Source: Hyphomicrobiales bacterium (GTDB taxonomy: Bacteria; Pseudomonadota; Alphaproteobacteria; Rhizobiales; Beijerinckiaceae). From it: a stretch of 64,000 bases of DNA. The stretch spans positions 62,001 through 126,000 of the forward strand of contig JANXWK010000016.1 in assembly GCA_025351165.1 (NCBI GenBank), in the 5' to 3' direction. The translations under genes and the position numbers were made by a program. Each line of letters opens with the position of its first letter. Positions within the stretch are counted from its first letter, which is position 1. The notes beneath the pieces are model-generated. The model ran no database searches. It was not told the origin of the DNA and saw only the letters and a program-made list of their open reading frames with translations. This document shows positions 26,431 to 35,459 of this stretch, piece by piece.

Positions 26431-28476
26431 ATGACAGCTCCATCAATAAAAAAAACAGGTTTTTCTCCAATTGATGGATATTACCGGTCATCTTTAAAAA
26501 ATGCAGTTAAGACTAGCTTTGATGTCTCTTTGGAACCGATAAATTCCAGTGGCATGACACCAAAAAATATTAAAGATGAACGAAAAACACAAACATCAGT
26601 TTGGGTTGGAGCCAGAATAAAAAATAATAATGGATCCGAACGCCTTGTCCAGGTTGCAATAGCACGAGATAAAAATGGAATATTTCAGGTTATAACAGGT
26701 CAACCTGTAAGCCTTGATACAAAAGACCAGGCAGTTGCAGTAAAAAATACAAAAAAACTTCTAGAAGCCAATTTTTTCGAAAAGACAAAAAATGAAGTTG
26801 ACCTTCCCGCTGAGTATTCTCGTGTTGGAAAGCCAATTTGGGTTGGTGCAAGCATAGTTAAAGACAAAAACCAGACAAAACAGCTTGCTCAGGTTGCTAT
26901 TGCGCGTAATGCAAATGGCATATTTCAAGTTATATCAGGCAAACCAGTTAGCCTTAATACCCAAGACCCTGCAACAGCAATAAAAAATGCAAAATTACTT
27001 CTTAATATTAACTATTTCAACAAAAGGGGAAAGCAGGTTGCCCTTGCACCTCAGTATGCACGTACACAGCCAACTCCTCAACTTTCAAACGATTTATCAA
27101 GGACGAAAAAAGGCGATCCAAGCATTATAATTGATGCCGCACATTCATTTATGTTGGGCATTGCTGCTTATGGACTGCCTGATACCCCTTCAAGTTTTGT
27201 TGATTCCATCCGAATAACAACTGATGTAGCGGGGCTTGTGAGCCTGTCAAATGCACTTAAAAGCGGCAAGGATTCAGGCGATATTAAACTGTCCATCTAT
27301 GCAGAGTTAACAATACCAGAAATACGGATAGGCAACCGTATCATTCCAAAAGGGAAGGCAGATTATGTTTTTTCACTGTCTTCAGTTGGACAGTATAAAA
27401 ATGGAAAATTTATTTTAAAAACAACGACAGGTTTTACTGGGCTGCTTGTCTCGCAAGATGCCTGGCGGGGGTTTGGGCCCCACACTATGGCTGGCTATTC
27501 TGGTTTCCTATGGAAAGCAGAGATAGGAGACAATCAGCCTTTAAAACAGGGTTTGGCATCTTTATCAGGGCAGGCTGAAGCTTTAAAAAAAGATTTTGAA
27601 AAGCAGAAAAATGGTAAAAAAACCATTATTGGCGGTGTAAAATTCAATGGTTATTTTTATGATTCAGACAATATCGAATCTCAAGGAGGAGTGTTTAATC
27701 CTATTGCTATTAGAGGTGCGCAGAAAATTGCTAAAGCTGGCTTGGGCAAAATAACTCCAACTAGTCCTAAAATAGTCAAAAATCTAGGTGTTGGCTTAAA
27801 CATAGGGCGGTTTGTGGATAATTTTAAAAATTCTCTTGATGCACAACCACATTATTTTAATGGTCGAATACAAAAAGCCACATATACCGCTAGTGGATAT
27901 ATTATGGCTGGCGTACCAGCTTTACCAAGCGCCCCTGGACTTGTTGTAGGGCCAACATTTGGTTTGAATGGCTCTATAAGTTTTGCAGGAACTGGCAACC
28001 CAGATATTCAGCTGAATTTGCCAAATGGCCAAAAGCAGAGAATTGACATAAAAGGCATTAGCAAGATTCTTAGTCCCTTGGTCAATACTTTTTCTAATAT
28101 GTTCAGCAAGTTTACAGCTCAAAAGGATTTTGAAAATCAGGTAAAAATCGCGTGTGTTTTTCAGGCACGGCGTGATGCACTTGCCTTGAGACAGGCGGCG
28201 GAGCTTCAAGCAAGCGACGTTAAAAAGGTGTGGATTGATCATGCTGCCATAATTGAGAATAATGCAAATACTCAGCTTGATAATTTAAAAAAAGACAATC
28301 CTAAGCATTTTGATCCACGGACAGGAAAACTGTTTCCAGTCTCATTTCAGAATGCAAATTCCATATATATTGGGAATAAAAAACTCATTGAAAATGAAAC
28401 ACGGCCTTTAATTCCCGCAACCGCTACTTTAAGCCGAGAGGAATACAGAGCAATATTGCAGGCTCGAAAGAAGTAA
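26431..28476 (+). CDS. Large orphan protein with duplicated N-terminal domain
   Basis: 681 residues; I recognise no family. Residues 57-130 and 137-209 are tandem copies of one domain: VWVGARI versus IWVGASI, VQVAIARDKNGIFQVITG versus AQVAIARNANGIFQVISG, then PVSLDTKDQA versus PVSLNTQDPA, each closing with a helix ending in EYS or QYA. The centre (about 230-530) is glycine- and beta-rich (GFTGLLVSQDAWRGFGPHT, ASGYIMAGVPALPSAPGL). The end is charged and helical with several Lys/Arg residues. No signal peptide or clear transmembrane helix is seen, and the N-terminus MTAPSIKKTGFSPIDGYYRS is polar. No strong ribosome site precedes the ATG. AT-rich codons and neighbouring orphans suggest acquired DNA; a secreted effector or toxin is possible but unproven. 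Confidence 0.75.
   Translation: MTAPSIKKTGFSPIDGYYRSSLKNAVKTSFDVSLEPINSSGMTPKNIKDERKTQTSVWVGARIKNNNGSERLVQVAIARDKNGIFQVITGQPVSLDTKDQAVAVKNTKKLLEANFFEKTKNEVDLPAEYSRVGKPIWVGASIVKDKNQTKQLAQVAIARNANGIFQVISGKPVSLNTQDPATAIKNAKLLLNINYFNKRGKQVALAPQYARTQPTPQLSNDLSRTKKGDPSIIIDAAHSFMLGIAAYGLPDTPSSFVDSIRITTDVAGLVSLSNALKSGKDSGDIKLSIYAELTIPEIRIGNRIIPKGKADYVFSLSSVGQYKNGKFILKTTTGFTGLLVSQDAWRGFGPHTMAGYSGFLWKAEIGDNQPLKQGLASLSGQAEALKKDFEKQKNGKKTIIGGVKFNGYFYDSDNIESQGGVFNPIAIRGAQKIAKAGLGKITPTSPKIVKNLGVGLNIGRFVDNFKNSLDAQPHYFNGRIQKATYTASGYIMAGVPALPSAPGLVVGPTFGLNGSISFAGTGNPDIQLNLPNGQKQRIDIKGISKILSPLVNTFSNMFSKFTAQKDFENQVKIACVFQARRDALALRQAAELQASDVKKVWIDHAAIIENNANTQLDNLKKDNPKHFDPRTGKLFPVSFQNANSIYIGNKKLIENETRPLIPATATLSREEYRAILQARKK
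26599..27057 (+). repeat. Two tandem coding repeats of about 240 bp
   Basis: The DNA coding for residues 57-130 and 137-209 of the 681-residue orphan is duplicated with an 80-codon period. The protein copies are similar over nearly their whole length, with most differences conservative, so this is a diverged internal duplication rather than a recent one. Confidence 0.85.
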
Positions 28477-28625
28477 ATCCATAAGAAAATATTTTAGAAT
28501 GCTTTTTCCAGTTAGTATATTTCGGATGCAGGCTTGAGTGCAGCAATAACTAGATAATAATAATATGAAGGACATACACATAATTTTTTAAAAAAAATAT
28601 AAGAAATTATATTTTTTCGTAACCT

Positions 28626-28643
28626 TGTAAGGCTGGTGTAAGG
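28626..28643 (+). promoter_or_regulatory. Tandem TGTAAGG box, copy B
   Basis: TGTAAGG-CTGG-TGTAAGG, 11-bp period, 106 bp before the ATG at 28750. The preceding DNA is T-rich (ATATTTTTTCG). TACAAT at 28660-28665 could be a -10 element. The box and the following G-run (GGTTCAGGGGG) resemble copy C closely. Confidence 0.6.
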
Positions 28644-28749
28644 TTCAGGGGGCAATGGTTACAATACCGATAACAATAAATTTACAATTTCTAAAAAACA
28701 GAATTCATACGCAAACAAACAATAATTGTTCCAAAAAAGGATACGTTAA

Positions 28750-29229
28750 ATGTCAGTTCAAATGAACACAGTTAATAAGCAGTTAGGCTTTCAAATCGGT
28801 TCTGTAACTAATATTTTGGTTAAAAAAAATATAGACTGGCTTGCAGTGTCAAAAAACAGGCCATCTAAACCTGTTCAATGCACTCAATTCGAAACACGAC
28901 CTGACCAGTACACTCTTGCTCAAGTTAAAAAAGAGTTGAAAGTACTTTCCCTGACTAAAGGACTTATACCTAAAAGAGTTAAAGTTGTGCAAGAACTGCT
29001 GAATTCAAACAAGACAACACCGTCTGAAAAAAGCAACCTGAAAGCGCTTTTAACAGATGCAGGTAAAATTTATAAAAGATTGGAAGTTGCTTTAAAGAAC
29101 AACGATAAATGTGGTTTGATGTCCATAAGCGTTGAGTTTCGGGATGTGTTCAATACTTTGTCCCTCACTGCAGAAGCAATAAAAAGAGATCTTCCCAATC
29201 GCAGAGTTTTAGATGTTACAACAATATAG
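28750..29229 (+). CDS. Orphan protein preceded by the tandem TGTAAGG box
   Basis: 159 residues, not recognised. AAGGA lies eight bases before the ATG. The N-terminus MSVQMNTVNKQLGFQIGSVT is polar and lacks a signal peptide. From residue 55 the protein is basic and helical (LAQVKKELKVLSLTKGLIPKR, then VVQELLNSNKTTPSEKSNLK and LTDAGKIYKRLEVALKNN), suggesting a compact helical bundle. It follows the 681-residue orphan by 273 bp and is convergent with fliJ. Because it shares the promoter element with two other orphans, I treat it as part of the same regulon; secretion is inferred, not seen. Confidence 0.7.
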   Translation: MSVQMNTVNKQLGFQIGSVTNILVKKNIDWLAVSKNRPSKPVQCTQFETRPDQYTLAQVKKELKVLSLTKGLIPKRVKVVQELLNSNKTTPSEKSNLKALLTDAGKIYKRLEVALKNNDKCGLMSISVEFRDVFNTLSLTAEAIKRDLPNRRVLDVTTI

Positions 29230-29244
29230 CAATCTATAAATTTT

Positions 29245-29275
29245 ATAAAAAAAGCCACCACTTTACGTGATGGCT
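29245..29275 (-). terminator. Rho-independent terminator after fliI-fliJ
   Basis: On the minus strand AGCCATCA, a 7-base loop and TGGTGGCT form an 8-bp stem with one G-U pair, followed by a run of seven Ts. It lies 71 bp past the fliJ stop and faces the convergent orphan gene, whose strand lacks a T-run here. Confidence 0.75.
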
Positions 29276-29345
29276 CTGATGTTTGAGAATAACCAGCTTG
29301 GCTCCTTGCCGGGTATTCAGGACCTGTAAACAGAACTGATTGTTT

Positions 29346-29759
29346 TCAGGCTCTTGCAAATATCATGCGTGAGCCAATACGATCCATTTCGACCTGCTCA
29401 CGGGCAGCAAGTTCAGCGCGTTCCAGCGCCTTGTTGCGATCCTCGAGCAATTCTACTTTTTTAAACTCCTCAAAGGCAACTTCGAGATGTCCACGGGCTT
29501 CTTCCAGCTGAACGTTTAGTTCAGTGGCAGAGTTTAGCAAATTATCGCGACGACCACGCGCGGCCTTCGCAAAAGTAGGATAGGCATAGTTCGCTGGATC
29601 AGAGATACCAGCTTTACGTTCTTCATTCGCGATTTCACGGTCTAGATCACCCGCCATACGCTCAAATTCAGCAATCATAGCTTCAATCTGAGAGACACGG
29701 CGACGTTTTTCATCAACCTGAAAGCGCTTTAGACGGACCAAGGTTTCACGCGACTTCAT
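29346..29759 (-). CDS. fliJ: Flagellar export chaperone-like protein FliJ
   Basis: 137 residues, almost entirely one charged coiled coil, as in FliJ, the stalk-like partner of the FliI ATPase in the flagellar type III export gate. It starts MKSRETLVRLKRFQVDEKRR, as alphaproteobacterial FliJ proteins do. FliJ sequences diverge strongly, so assignment relies on coiled-coil character, length and position 28 bp after fliI. It may help recycle export chaperones. Confidence 0.85.
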   Translation of the reverse strand: MKSRETLVRLKRFQVDEKRRRVSQIEAMIAEFERMAGDLDREIANEERKAGISDPANYAYPTFAKAARGRRDNLLNSATELNVQLEEARGHLEVAFEEFKKVELLEDRNKALERAELAAREQVEMDRIGSRMIFARA

Positions 29760-29787
29760 CGCTTCAATAACTCCTTAGAAAACCGTA

Positions 29788-31140
29788 TCATCCACCATTC
29801 TGCTGGATGCTTACGATGTCCGCGAGACGACTATAACTATCGTACAAGGAGGTTGATTCTTCCTTACCTTGGCTCAAAAAACTTTCTAATTGTGGATTTA
29901 ATTCTATGGATTCGTCAACTTCAGCCGAAGACCCCTTACGATAAGCTCCCAAACGTATCAATTCTTCCATATCTGCATAGGTTGCAAGCAACCCGCGAGC
30001 CCTTTGAACAGATGGCCAATAGACAGGATCGCATGAGCGGGGCATGGTTCTGGAGATGGATTTCAGCACATTGACAGCAGGATAGCGCCCACGCTCAGCA
30101 ATTTTGCGCTCCATCACAACATGCCCATCCAGAATTCCCCGTACAGCATCAGCAATTGGTTCATTGTGATCGTCCCCATCAACCAAGACTGTAAAAAATG
30201 CTGTTATATTGCCTGCACCTTCAACACCAGGCCCTGCCCTCTCCAGGAGAGAAGGCAGTTCTGAGAACACAGTTGGTGTATAGCCTTTTGTGGTGGGCGG
30301 CTCTCCTGTTGCTAAACCTACATCGCGCTGTGCCATGGCAAAACGCGTAACAGAATCCATCATGCACAAAACTTCACAGCCCAGATCCCTAAAATACTCC
30401 GACAGCGCCATGGTTAGATAAGCTGCTTGCTTGCGCATGAGGGAGGGTTCGTCAGACGTTGCCACCACAACAATTGATTTTGCCAACCCTTCCACGCCAA
30501 GGTCATCCTGCAAAAACTCCTGCACCTCACGGCCCCGCTCTCCTACCAGACCTATGACGGAGACATCAGTTTTTGCATTACGTGCCAGCATGGACAAAAG
30601 AACAGATTTTCCAACGCCAGACCCTGCAAAAATACCCATGCGCTGACCACGGCAGGTTGTTAAAAACGTATTGAGACAGCGTATACCCAAATCCATAGGC
30701 TCTCCCACACGTTGGCGTTTATGTGCAGGGGGCGGCGCAGCACGATAAGGATATAAAAGTGGCCCTTGTGGCAAAGGACCCTTACCATCAATAGGTTCAC
30801 CTGCTGCATTCATAACACGGCCTAACCAGGCTGGCGTTGGACGGATGCCAGGGCGCTCGGACATAACAATGGCGCGACACCCCCGTCGCACACCATCCAG
30901 TGTGCCAAAAGGCATGGCAAGAACATGATTTTTCTCAAAACCCACAATTTCACAGGATATGATAGTGCCAGGCGCTGTCTCAATATCCAGCCTGCCACCC
31001 AGCATCATTACAGAAATAGGGCCTGCAATTTCAATCAACAGTCCTCGCACGGCAACCACGCGGCCAAAAATCTGTTGCGGCGTAATATTATCAAGCATGG
31101 CAAGAAGGGCTTCTGATGCTTTGCTGGTACTCTGGTCCAT
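29788..31140 (-). CDS. fliI: Flagellum-specific ATP synthase/export ATPase
   Basis: Hexameric ATPase that drives unfolding and delivery of flagellar export substrates. The 450-residue protein is F1-beta-like: Walker [12 protein letters not shown], then [13 protein letters not shown], Walker B region [30 protein letters not shown] and the catalytic-site glutamate in VGERGRE. The N-terminal barrel and C-terminal helical domain are complete. It forms an operon with fliJ and is divergent from ctrA, an arrangement common in alphaproteobacteria. Type III injectisome ATPases are close relatives, but pairing with fliJ and ctrA favours the flagellar one. Confidence 0.94.
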   Translation of the reverse strand: MDQSTSKASEALLAMLDNITPQQIFGRVVAVRGLLIEIAGPISVMMLGGRLDIETAPGTIISCEIVGFEKNHVLAMPFGTLDGVRRGCRAIVMSERPGIRPTPAWLGRVMNAAGEPIDGKGPLPQGPLLYPYRAAPPPAHKRQRVGEPMDLGIRCLNTFLTTCRGQRMGIFAGSGVGKSVLLSMLARNAKTDVSVIGLVGERGREVQEFLQDDLGVEGLAKSIVVVATSDEPSLMRKQAAYLTMALSEYFRDLGCEVLCMMDSVTRFAMAQRDVGLATGEPPTTKGYTPTVFSELPSLLERAGPGVEGAGNITAFFTVLVDGDDHNEPIADAVRGILDGHVVMERKIAERGRYPAVNVLKSISRTMPRSCDPVYWPSVQRARGLLATYADMEELIRLGAYRKGSSAEVDESIELNPQLESFLSQGKEESTSLYDSYSRLADIVSIQQNGG

Positions 31141-31542
31141 GATAAAACATTCGTTCGAAGAAAGTGATTCGTTAATAAAAATAGTTTAAACGTTATTTAC
31201 GAATTCCGTTAATACGCAGGCGATTGTTTTTAATTTTTGATTTTAGATTGTGCATACAGCCCTTCAAGAAAAACAGGATTCTAAATAATCCCTTATAATT
31301 CATTGTTAATGTAATGCATTAAGTAACTGTTATTGAAATAGAATCAATTTTGCAACAGGGTTTCATTCAACGTAGATAAGCAGATGTAAACGATTGCATA
31401 AGTACGACACCTTTTGTTAACCTTTTCTCAGTAGTGTTTTGATAAGAATTCTTAAGTTTGTCCGAACAGAAGGTTAAGATAATATGTCTTTTCCATTTTT
31501 CGGGCGTTAGGCAACGCTAGAGACAAGAAGGAATGGGAACAG
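31141..31542. other. 402-bp divergent regulatory region between fliI and ctrA
   Basis: No gene is visible. The region is AT-rich with many TTAA tetramers: 31172, 31186, 31209, 31306, 31319, 31417, 31452 and 31474. One pair matches TTAA-N7-TTAC (31186-31200). Others are at wrong spacing. It should hold the ctrA promoters and the fliIJ promoter; AAGGAATGGGAACAG before the ctrA ATG gives the ribosome site. Confidence 0.7.
31186..31200. promoter_or_regulatory. Near-consensus CtrA box upstream of fliI
   Basis: TTAAACGTTATTTAC fits TTAA-N7-TTAC, one base off the consensus TTAA-N7-TTAA. It ends 46 bp from the fliI start. CtrA control of flagellar genes and autoregulation are established in several alphaproteobacteria; binding here is inference. 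Confidence 0.4.
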
Positions 31543-32244
31543 ATGCGCGTTCTCCTCATTGAAGACGACAGCGCTACAGCTCAAAGCATTGAGCTGATGT
31601 TAAAGTCAGAAAATTTTAACATTTACACGACAGATCTTGGCGAGGAGGGAGTCGACCTCGGCAAGCTATATGATTATGATATAATTCTGCTGGATCTTAA
31701 TCTACCTGACATGTCAGGCTATGAGGTTCTGCGCTCTTTGCGGGTTGCAAAAGTAAAAACACCCATTCTCATCCTGTCTGGTATGGCTGGCATCGAAGAC
31801 AAAGTACGTGGCCTTGGTTTTGGCGCGGATGATTATCTTACAAAACCATTCCACAAGGATGAACTTGTTGCCCGTATTCACGCTATTGTACGTCGCTCAA
31901 AAGGCCATGCACAATCTGTTATTTCAACAGGTGATCTGGTTGTTAATCTTGACCAGAAGACTGTTGAGGTCAGCTCTGCGCGTGTGCATTTGACAGGCAA
32001 AGAATATCAGATGCTTGAGCTTCTCTCATTGCGCCGTGGCACAACTTTGACAAAAGAAATGTTCCTAAATCATCTTTATGGTGGCATGGACGAGCCAGAA
32101 CTTAAAATCATTGACGTGTTTATTTGCAAATTACGCAAAAAACTTGCCAACGCATCAGATGGCAAAAACTACATTGAAACTGTTTGGGGTCGTGGTTACG
32201 TGCTGCGCGAACCAACAGATATGGATGAAAAATTTGTAGCTTAA
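31543..32244 (+). CDS. ctrA: Cell-cycle response regulator CtrA
   Basis: Master cell-cycle and flagellar regulator of alphaproteobacteria, OmpR/PhoB type. The 233-residue protein starts [20 protein letters not shown], has phospho-acceptor Asp51 in [16 protein letters not shown], Lys in [11 protein letters not shown], and a winged-helix DNA-binding domain with [21 protein letters not shown] and [11 protein letters not shown]. These stretches are nearly invariant in CtrA orthologues. It ends in ...DEKFVA; Caulobacter CtrA ends in two alanines needed for ClpXP turnover, so the ending is similar but not identical. Phosphate reaches it from CckA through ChpT, encoded at 19305. Confidence 0.98.
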   Translation: MRVLLIEDDSATAQSIELMLKSENFNIYTTDLGEEGVDLGKLYDYDIILLDLNLPDMSGYEVLRSLRVAKVKTPILILSGMAGIEDKVRGLGFGADDYLTKPFHKDELVARIHAIVRRSKGHAQSVISTGDLVVNLDQKTVEVSSARVHLTGKEYQMLELLSLRRGTTLTKEMFLNHLYGGMDEPELKIIDVFICKLRKKLANASDGKNYIETVWGRGYVLREPTDMDEKFVA

Positions 32245-32331
32245 TATTATAAGTTAGCTATTCCAGTTCCCTTCAGGCTTTTCTCCAAGCTTGAAGGTAG
32301 TACTTGGGTCATTTTAAGTTTCACATTACCC

Positions 32332-32366
32332 AACCCCGTTTCTCAATATTGAAATGGGGGTTTTTT
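32332..32366 (+). terminator. Rho-independent terminator after ctrA
   Basis: AACCCCGTTTC, a short loop and GAAATGGGGGTT form a stem with one small bulge, followed by TTTTTTA. A second hairpin without a T-run (CTTCAGGCTT/AAGCTTGAAG, 32271-32296) lies between it and the ctrA stop. Confidence 0.8.
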
Positions 32367-32402
32367 ATTTTTGACACATATTTCCAATATTTTAGACACC
32401 GT

Positions 32403-33236
32403 TTAAAATTTCTTCAAATTTAGAAATTCTTTTATTAATATTGAATAAGAGAAATTATTTTCACGTGATAAATTTTTATAACAAAACCTGTCAAGTTCCG
32501 ATACTCTATTATCTATATTTATCCAATTCAAATCTTTTCCATTGTTTGTCACCCAATTAAGTATTCGTTGTTGGATTTTGGGAGGGACTTGCTTTGAAAG
32601 ATCTTCTAATAATAAATATGGTGTTTGACCCATAGAAATTTTTTTAATTTGACCAAGAAATATTTCGTTGTTATGTACAGTTACACGCCTAAGCTTAGCA
32701 AATCCCGCCTTTATTTCCTCTGCTGTTTTCATACGCGCAGCAACGCTTTGCGTTACTTTTGCTGATTTTAGTATACCAAAGGCTTTAAGCATTTGCCTTA
32801 CAGGGGCAATAGCCGAAATACCACCAACAGCAAGATGAAAAAGAGTACCTTTCTTGTCCCCCGCTTGATGACATTTGTACGCTTGATAAAACTCTGCACT
32901 TGCATATATGGCAGAAATAAATGCACCCATTGTGCCTGTTACAGGCAGAGTAACAAGTGCGCCCGCAAGCTGCAAAATATTCGATCCATATTCACTATAA
33001 TTACCATAGGTAACTTTTGTATCGCCTCTGCGAAGGCCGCCTAATCCACTCGAAAAAACGGTCACATCAGATAAAGGTGAACTTAGTTTTGCAGGTTTAA
33101 AAATAACATTTATATTTGCTGTAGTGGATTTTGCTTGCGCAATTGCGCCTTGAAGATGTTGAGCTTGCGCTTGTTGATTAGCTCTTTCGAGATTTGGTGA
33201 AACAACATTTAATTGTATTATAGCTGACATTCCCAT
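32403..33236 (-). CDS. Orphan protein preceded by the tandem TGTAAGG box
   Basis: 277 residues, not recognised. AAGGA lies seven bases before ATG 33236; a second ATG follows two codons later. The N-terminus (MGMSAIIQLNVVSPNLERA, then a Gln/Ala-rich helix) is polar and unlike a Sec signal. A moderately hydrophobic segment at about 92-117 (NILQLAGALVTLPVTGTMGA onward) followed by FHLAVGGISAIAPVRQML could form a helical hairpin inserting into membranes. The C-terminal part is charged, with VPPKIQQRILNWVTNNG. It is convergent with ctrA, with the terminator between them. Shared promoter element and AT-rich codons group it with the orphans at 6230 and 28750. Confidence 0.72.
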   Translation of the reverse strand: MGMSAIIQLNVVSPNLERANQQAQAQHLQGAIAQAKSTTANINVIFKPAKLSSPLSDVTVFSSGLGGLRRGDTKVTYGNYSEYGSNILQLAGALVTLPVTGTMGAFISAIYASAEFYQAYKCHQAGDKKGTLFHLAVGGISAIAPVRQMLKAFGILKSAKVTQSVAARMKTAEEIKAGFAKLRRVTVHNNEIFLGQIKKISMGQTPYLLLEDLSKQVPPKIQQRILNWVTNNGKDLNWINIDNRVSELDRFCYKNLSRENNFSYSILIKEFLNLKKF

Positions 33237-33314
33237 TTTGTTATCCTTTTAATTAATTATGTCAGGTTTTTCTTGATTGTTGAACTACTCATCAAATTCT
33301 TCCTAACCCCCCAA

Positions 33315-33332
33315 CCTTACACCAGCCTTACA
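33315..33332 (-). promoter_or_regulatory. Tandem TGTAAGG box, copy C
   Basis: On the minus strand TGTAAGG-CTGG-TGTAAGG, 11-bp period, 78 bp before the ATG at 33236. The upstream tract CATTTTTCTTCAATTT nearly equals that of copy A (CATTTTTCTTAAATTA), and the spacer CTGG equals that of copy B. Conservation reaches past the half sites on both sides. Confidence 0.6.
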
Positions 33333-33366
33333 AAATTGAAGAAAAATGTGAGAATTTTGAAATTAT

Positions 33367-33939
33367 TCAAAGCGTATTCAATCCTAAATGCACTTTATTG
33401 GCAAAACTTGAATCTTCTTCGCCAAGTAACAAAAAAATATTCTGCGCACAGCTTTTGCAGAGCGTTTCTACCCATCCCTGTTCAGCCTTGGCAAAATCAT
33501 TCAGCACATAATTATGCACAAGAGCCTTATCGCCTGGATGGCCAATACCTAAACGTACGCGGGTATACTCATTGCCAATATGGGCTGTAATCGATCGAAG
33601 GCCATTATGCCCAGCATTGCCACCACCTTTTTTTATGCGAAGTTTGGCAGGGTCCAAATCCAGCTCATCATGAAAAACAACAATATTGCTTTCATCTAGT
33701 TTGTAGAACTTACAGGCGGCCTGCACTGCGCGGCCTGACTCATTCATGTATGTCAGTGGTTTTAAAAGTAGCGCTTTTTCTCCGCCAATATTAACCTCTG
33801 CAAAAGCTCCAGAAAAGCGCTCCTTCCAGGGATTGGCTCGGGCTTGGCGGGCAATTTCATCAAGTGCCATAAAACCGATATTATGGCGGTTATGAGCATA
33901 TTTTGCACCAGGATTACCAAGGCCAACAATGAGCTTCAT
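33367..33939 (-). CDS. pth: Peptidyl-tRNA hydrolase
   Basis: Recycles peptidyl-tRNAs released from ribosomes. The 190-residue protein has the family signature [21 protein letters not shown] with catalytic His19, plus [16 protein letters not shown] and [17 protein letters not shown] (catalytic-site Asp) and [13 protein letters not shown]. Length is typical. It follows rplY on the same strand with a terminator in the 75-bp gap, so it may be partly independent. The usual partner ychF is elsewhere in this window. Confidence 0.97.
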   Translation of the reverse strand: MKLIVGLGNPGAKYAHNRHNIGFMALDEIARQARANPWKERFSGAFAEVNIGGEKALLLKPLTYMNESGRAVQAACKFYKLDESNIVVFHDELDLDPAKLRIKKGGGNAGHNGLRSITAHIGNEYTRVRLGIGHPGDKALVHNYVLNDFAKAEQGWVETLCKSCAQNIFLLLGEEDSSFANKVHLGLNTL

Positions 33940-33960
33940 GGATGAGCCTATTTAAAACAA

Positions 33961-33990
33961 ACAAAAATGGCTGGGAAATATCCAGCCATT
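33961..33990 (-). terminator. Rho-independent terminator between rplY and pth
   Basis: On the minus strand AATGGCTGG, a 7-base loop and CCAGCCATT form a perfect 9-bp stem followed by TTTTTGTTTG. It lies just past the rplY stop and would reduce read-through into pth. Confidence 0.8.
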
Positions 33991-34014
33991 CTATAAACCT
34001 GCAATATAAATGGA

Positions 34015-34656
34015 TTACTTTTTTGCACCCTTTTTAGCAGGGGCAGCTGCTGGAGCTGCGGCCGCGGCTGGTGTTTCTTCTGCATCCATACCGCCTGTTT
34101 TGGTGATTGTTGCAACAGTAAAATCACGATTGGAGATTGTAGGCTTACAATTATCTGGCAATTTAAAAGCAGAAATATGAATGGAATCACCAATATCAAA
34201 ATCTGCAAGATCACCAGTGATTGAGTCTGGAATATTCTCAGCTGGAACTAGCATCTCAACAGAATGGCGTACAATGTTAAGCGCTCCGCCACGTTTCAGG
34301 CCTTTGCAGATATCCTGATTGATAAAATGGACTGGAATTTCAACTTTAATGCGGGAGCCTTCAATCAAGCGTAAAAAATCCACATGCATCGGAAAATCTT
34401 TGACAACATCCAGCTGATAATCACGCGGAATGGCGCGTATAACCGTACCATCAACATCTATGTCAAATACTGTTGTCAAAAAATGGCCAGCATAGATGAG
34501 CTTGGTTGTTGTATTAAAATCGAGGGAAATTGTAACTGGTGGTTGACCAGAGCCATAAATAACCGCTGGAACGCGTTTATCACGACGAATAGCGCGGGCG
34601 GCTCCCTTGCCTGTCCCCTCACGGCCTTTGGCTGCGAGCTGTTTGAAAGTAGACAT
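34015..34656 (-). CDS. rplY: Ribosomal protein L25 (Ctc family)
   Basis: 5S-rRNA-binding protein of the large subunit in its long, two-domain CTC form: N-terminal L25 domain (AAKGREGTGKGAARAIRR at the start) and C-terminal beta domain (IPVHFINQDICKGLKRGG, then LADFDIGDSIHISAFKLP). The 213 residues end in a low-complexity Ala/Pro/Lys tail, common in alphaproteobacterial L25. It is the first of the rplY-pth pair, a conserved order. Confidence 0.95.
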   Translation of the reverse strand: MSTFKQLAAKGREGTGKGAARAIRRDKRVPAVIYGSGQPPVTISLDFNTTTKLIYAGHFLTTVFDIDVDGTVIRAIPRDYQLDVVKDFPMHVDFLRLIEGSRIKVEIPVHFINQDICKGLKRGGALNIVRHSVEMLVPAENIPDSITGDLADFDIGDSIHISAFKLPDNCKPTISNRDFTVATITKTGGMDAEETPAAAAAPAAAPAKKGAKK

Positions 34657-34864
34657 AAATCTATCCTTAAAAATTAAATCACATCGCTGCCTCCAGGGAT
34701 GTCGGGCGATGCTTGAAGATCACATATAGGTAAATACCTGTTTTAACAAGACTGGAAGTTTTCATACTCTTTTTATTTTCTTCAAAAGGATAATGCCAGA
34801 AACTTGTTTTAATGTTTTTTCATAGTTATGTCGCACTGCAATATATTTATGTTAGGAGATTTTT

Positions 34865-35440
34865 ATGGTTCACGTTATCGTTATTTTTCATTCTGGATAT
34901 GGTCATACAAAGCGTATGGCGCAATCTGTTCTCGGTGGAGTTTCTCAGGTTGAAGGCGTTAACGCTCATTTTATCGAAATTGATAAAGACGGTAACATAC
35001 CAGAAAATGCATTCGAAATTTTAAAAGCAGCAGATGGTATTATTTTTGGATCCCCAACTTACATGGGCGGCCCTTCATGGCAATTCAAGAAATTTGCAGA
35101 TGCCAGTTCAAAGCCCTGGGGGGCTCAGGAATGGAAAGACAAAATAGCAGCCGGCTTTACAAATTCTGCCAGCATAAATGGTGATAAACATTCTACATTA
35201 CATTATTTTATTACACTTGCCATGCAGCACAGTATGATTTGGGTGGGAACAGGCATGATGACTGCAAATTCAAAAGCCGCAACGCGTAATGACATTAATT
35301 ACATGGGTTCATTTGCAGGCGCTATGGCGCAAAGCCCCTCAGACGCTAGCGTTGATGAAATGCCGCCAGGGGATTTGGAAACCGCCAAGCAATTTGGTGC
35401 TCGTGTTGCCAGCATAACAAAAATGACAAGGCCAAAATAA
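34865..35440 (+). CDS. Flavodoxin-like NAD(P)H:quinone oxidoreductase
   Basis: 191-residue flavodoxin-fold protein. The FMN phosphate loop is HSGYGHTKRMAQ, followed by ADGIIFGSPTYMGGPSWQFKKF, KDKIAAGFTNSAS and GDKHSTLHYFITLAMQHSMIWVG. This resembles WrbA and related flavodoxin-family reductases, which carry out two-electron quinone reduction in the cytoplasm, but the sequence is too distant to name wrbA with certainty. TTAGGAG lies eight bases before the ATG. It stands alone, convergent with the amidase gene. Confidence 0.82.
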   Translation: MVHVIVIFHSGYGHTKRMAQSVLGGVSQVEGVNAHFIEIDKDGNIPENAFEILKAADGIIFGSPTYMGGPSWQFKKFADASSKPWGAQEWKDKIAAGFTNSASINGDKHSTLHYFITLAMQHSMIWVGTGMMTANSKAATRNDINYMGSFAGAMAQSPSDASVDEMPPGDLETAKQFGARVASITKMTRPK

Positions 35441-35459
35441 TGACAAAACAAAGATAATG

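Noticed and set aside
26139..26474. A 111-codon frame upstream of the large orphan.
   Set aside because: It overlaps the orphan start, has no ribosome site, and its composition (Cys, Leu, Asn) does not look like a protein.
29788..31140. Reading fliI as an injectisome ATPase (SctN/RhcN).
   Set aside because: It is paired with a FliJ-type coiled coil and divergent from ctrA, the common flagellar arrangement in alphaproteobacteria.
31381..31500. Further CtrA boxes in the ctrA promoter (TTAA at 31417, 31452 and 31474).
   Set aside because: None has a second TTAA at the right spacing of seven bases; only 31186-31200 comes close.
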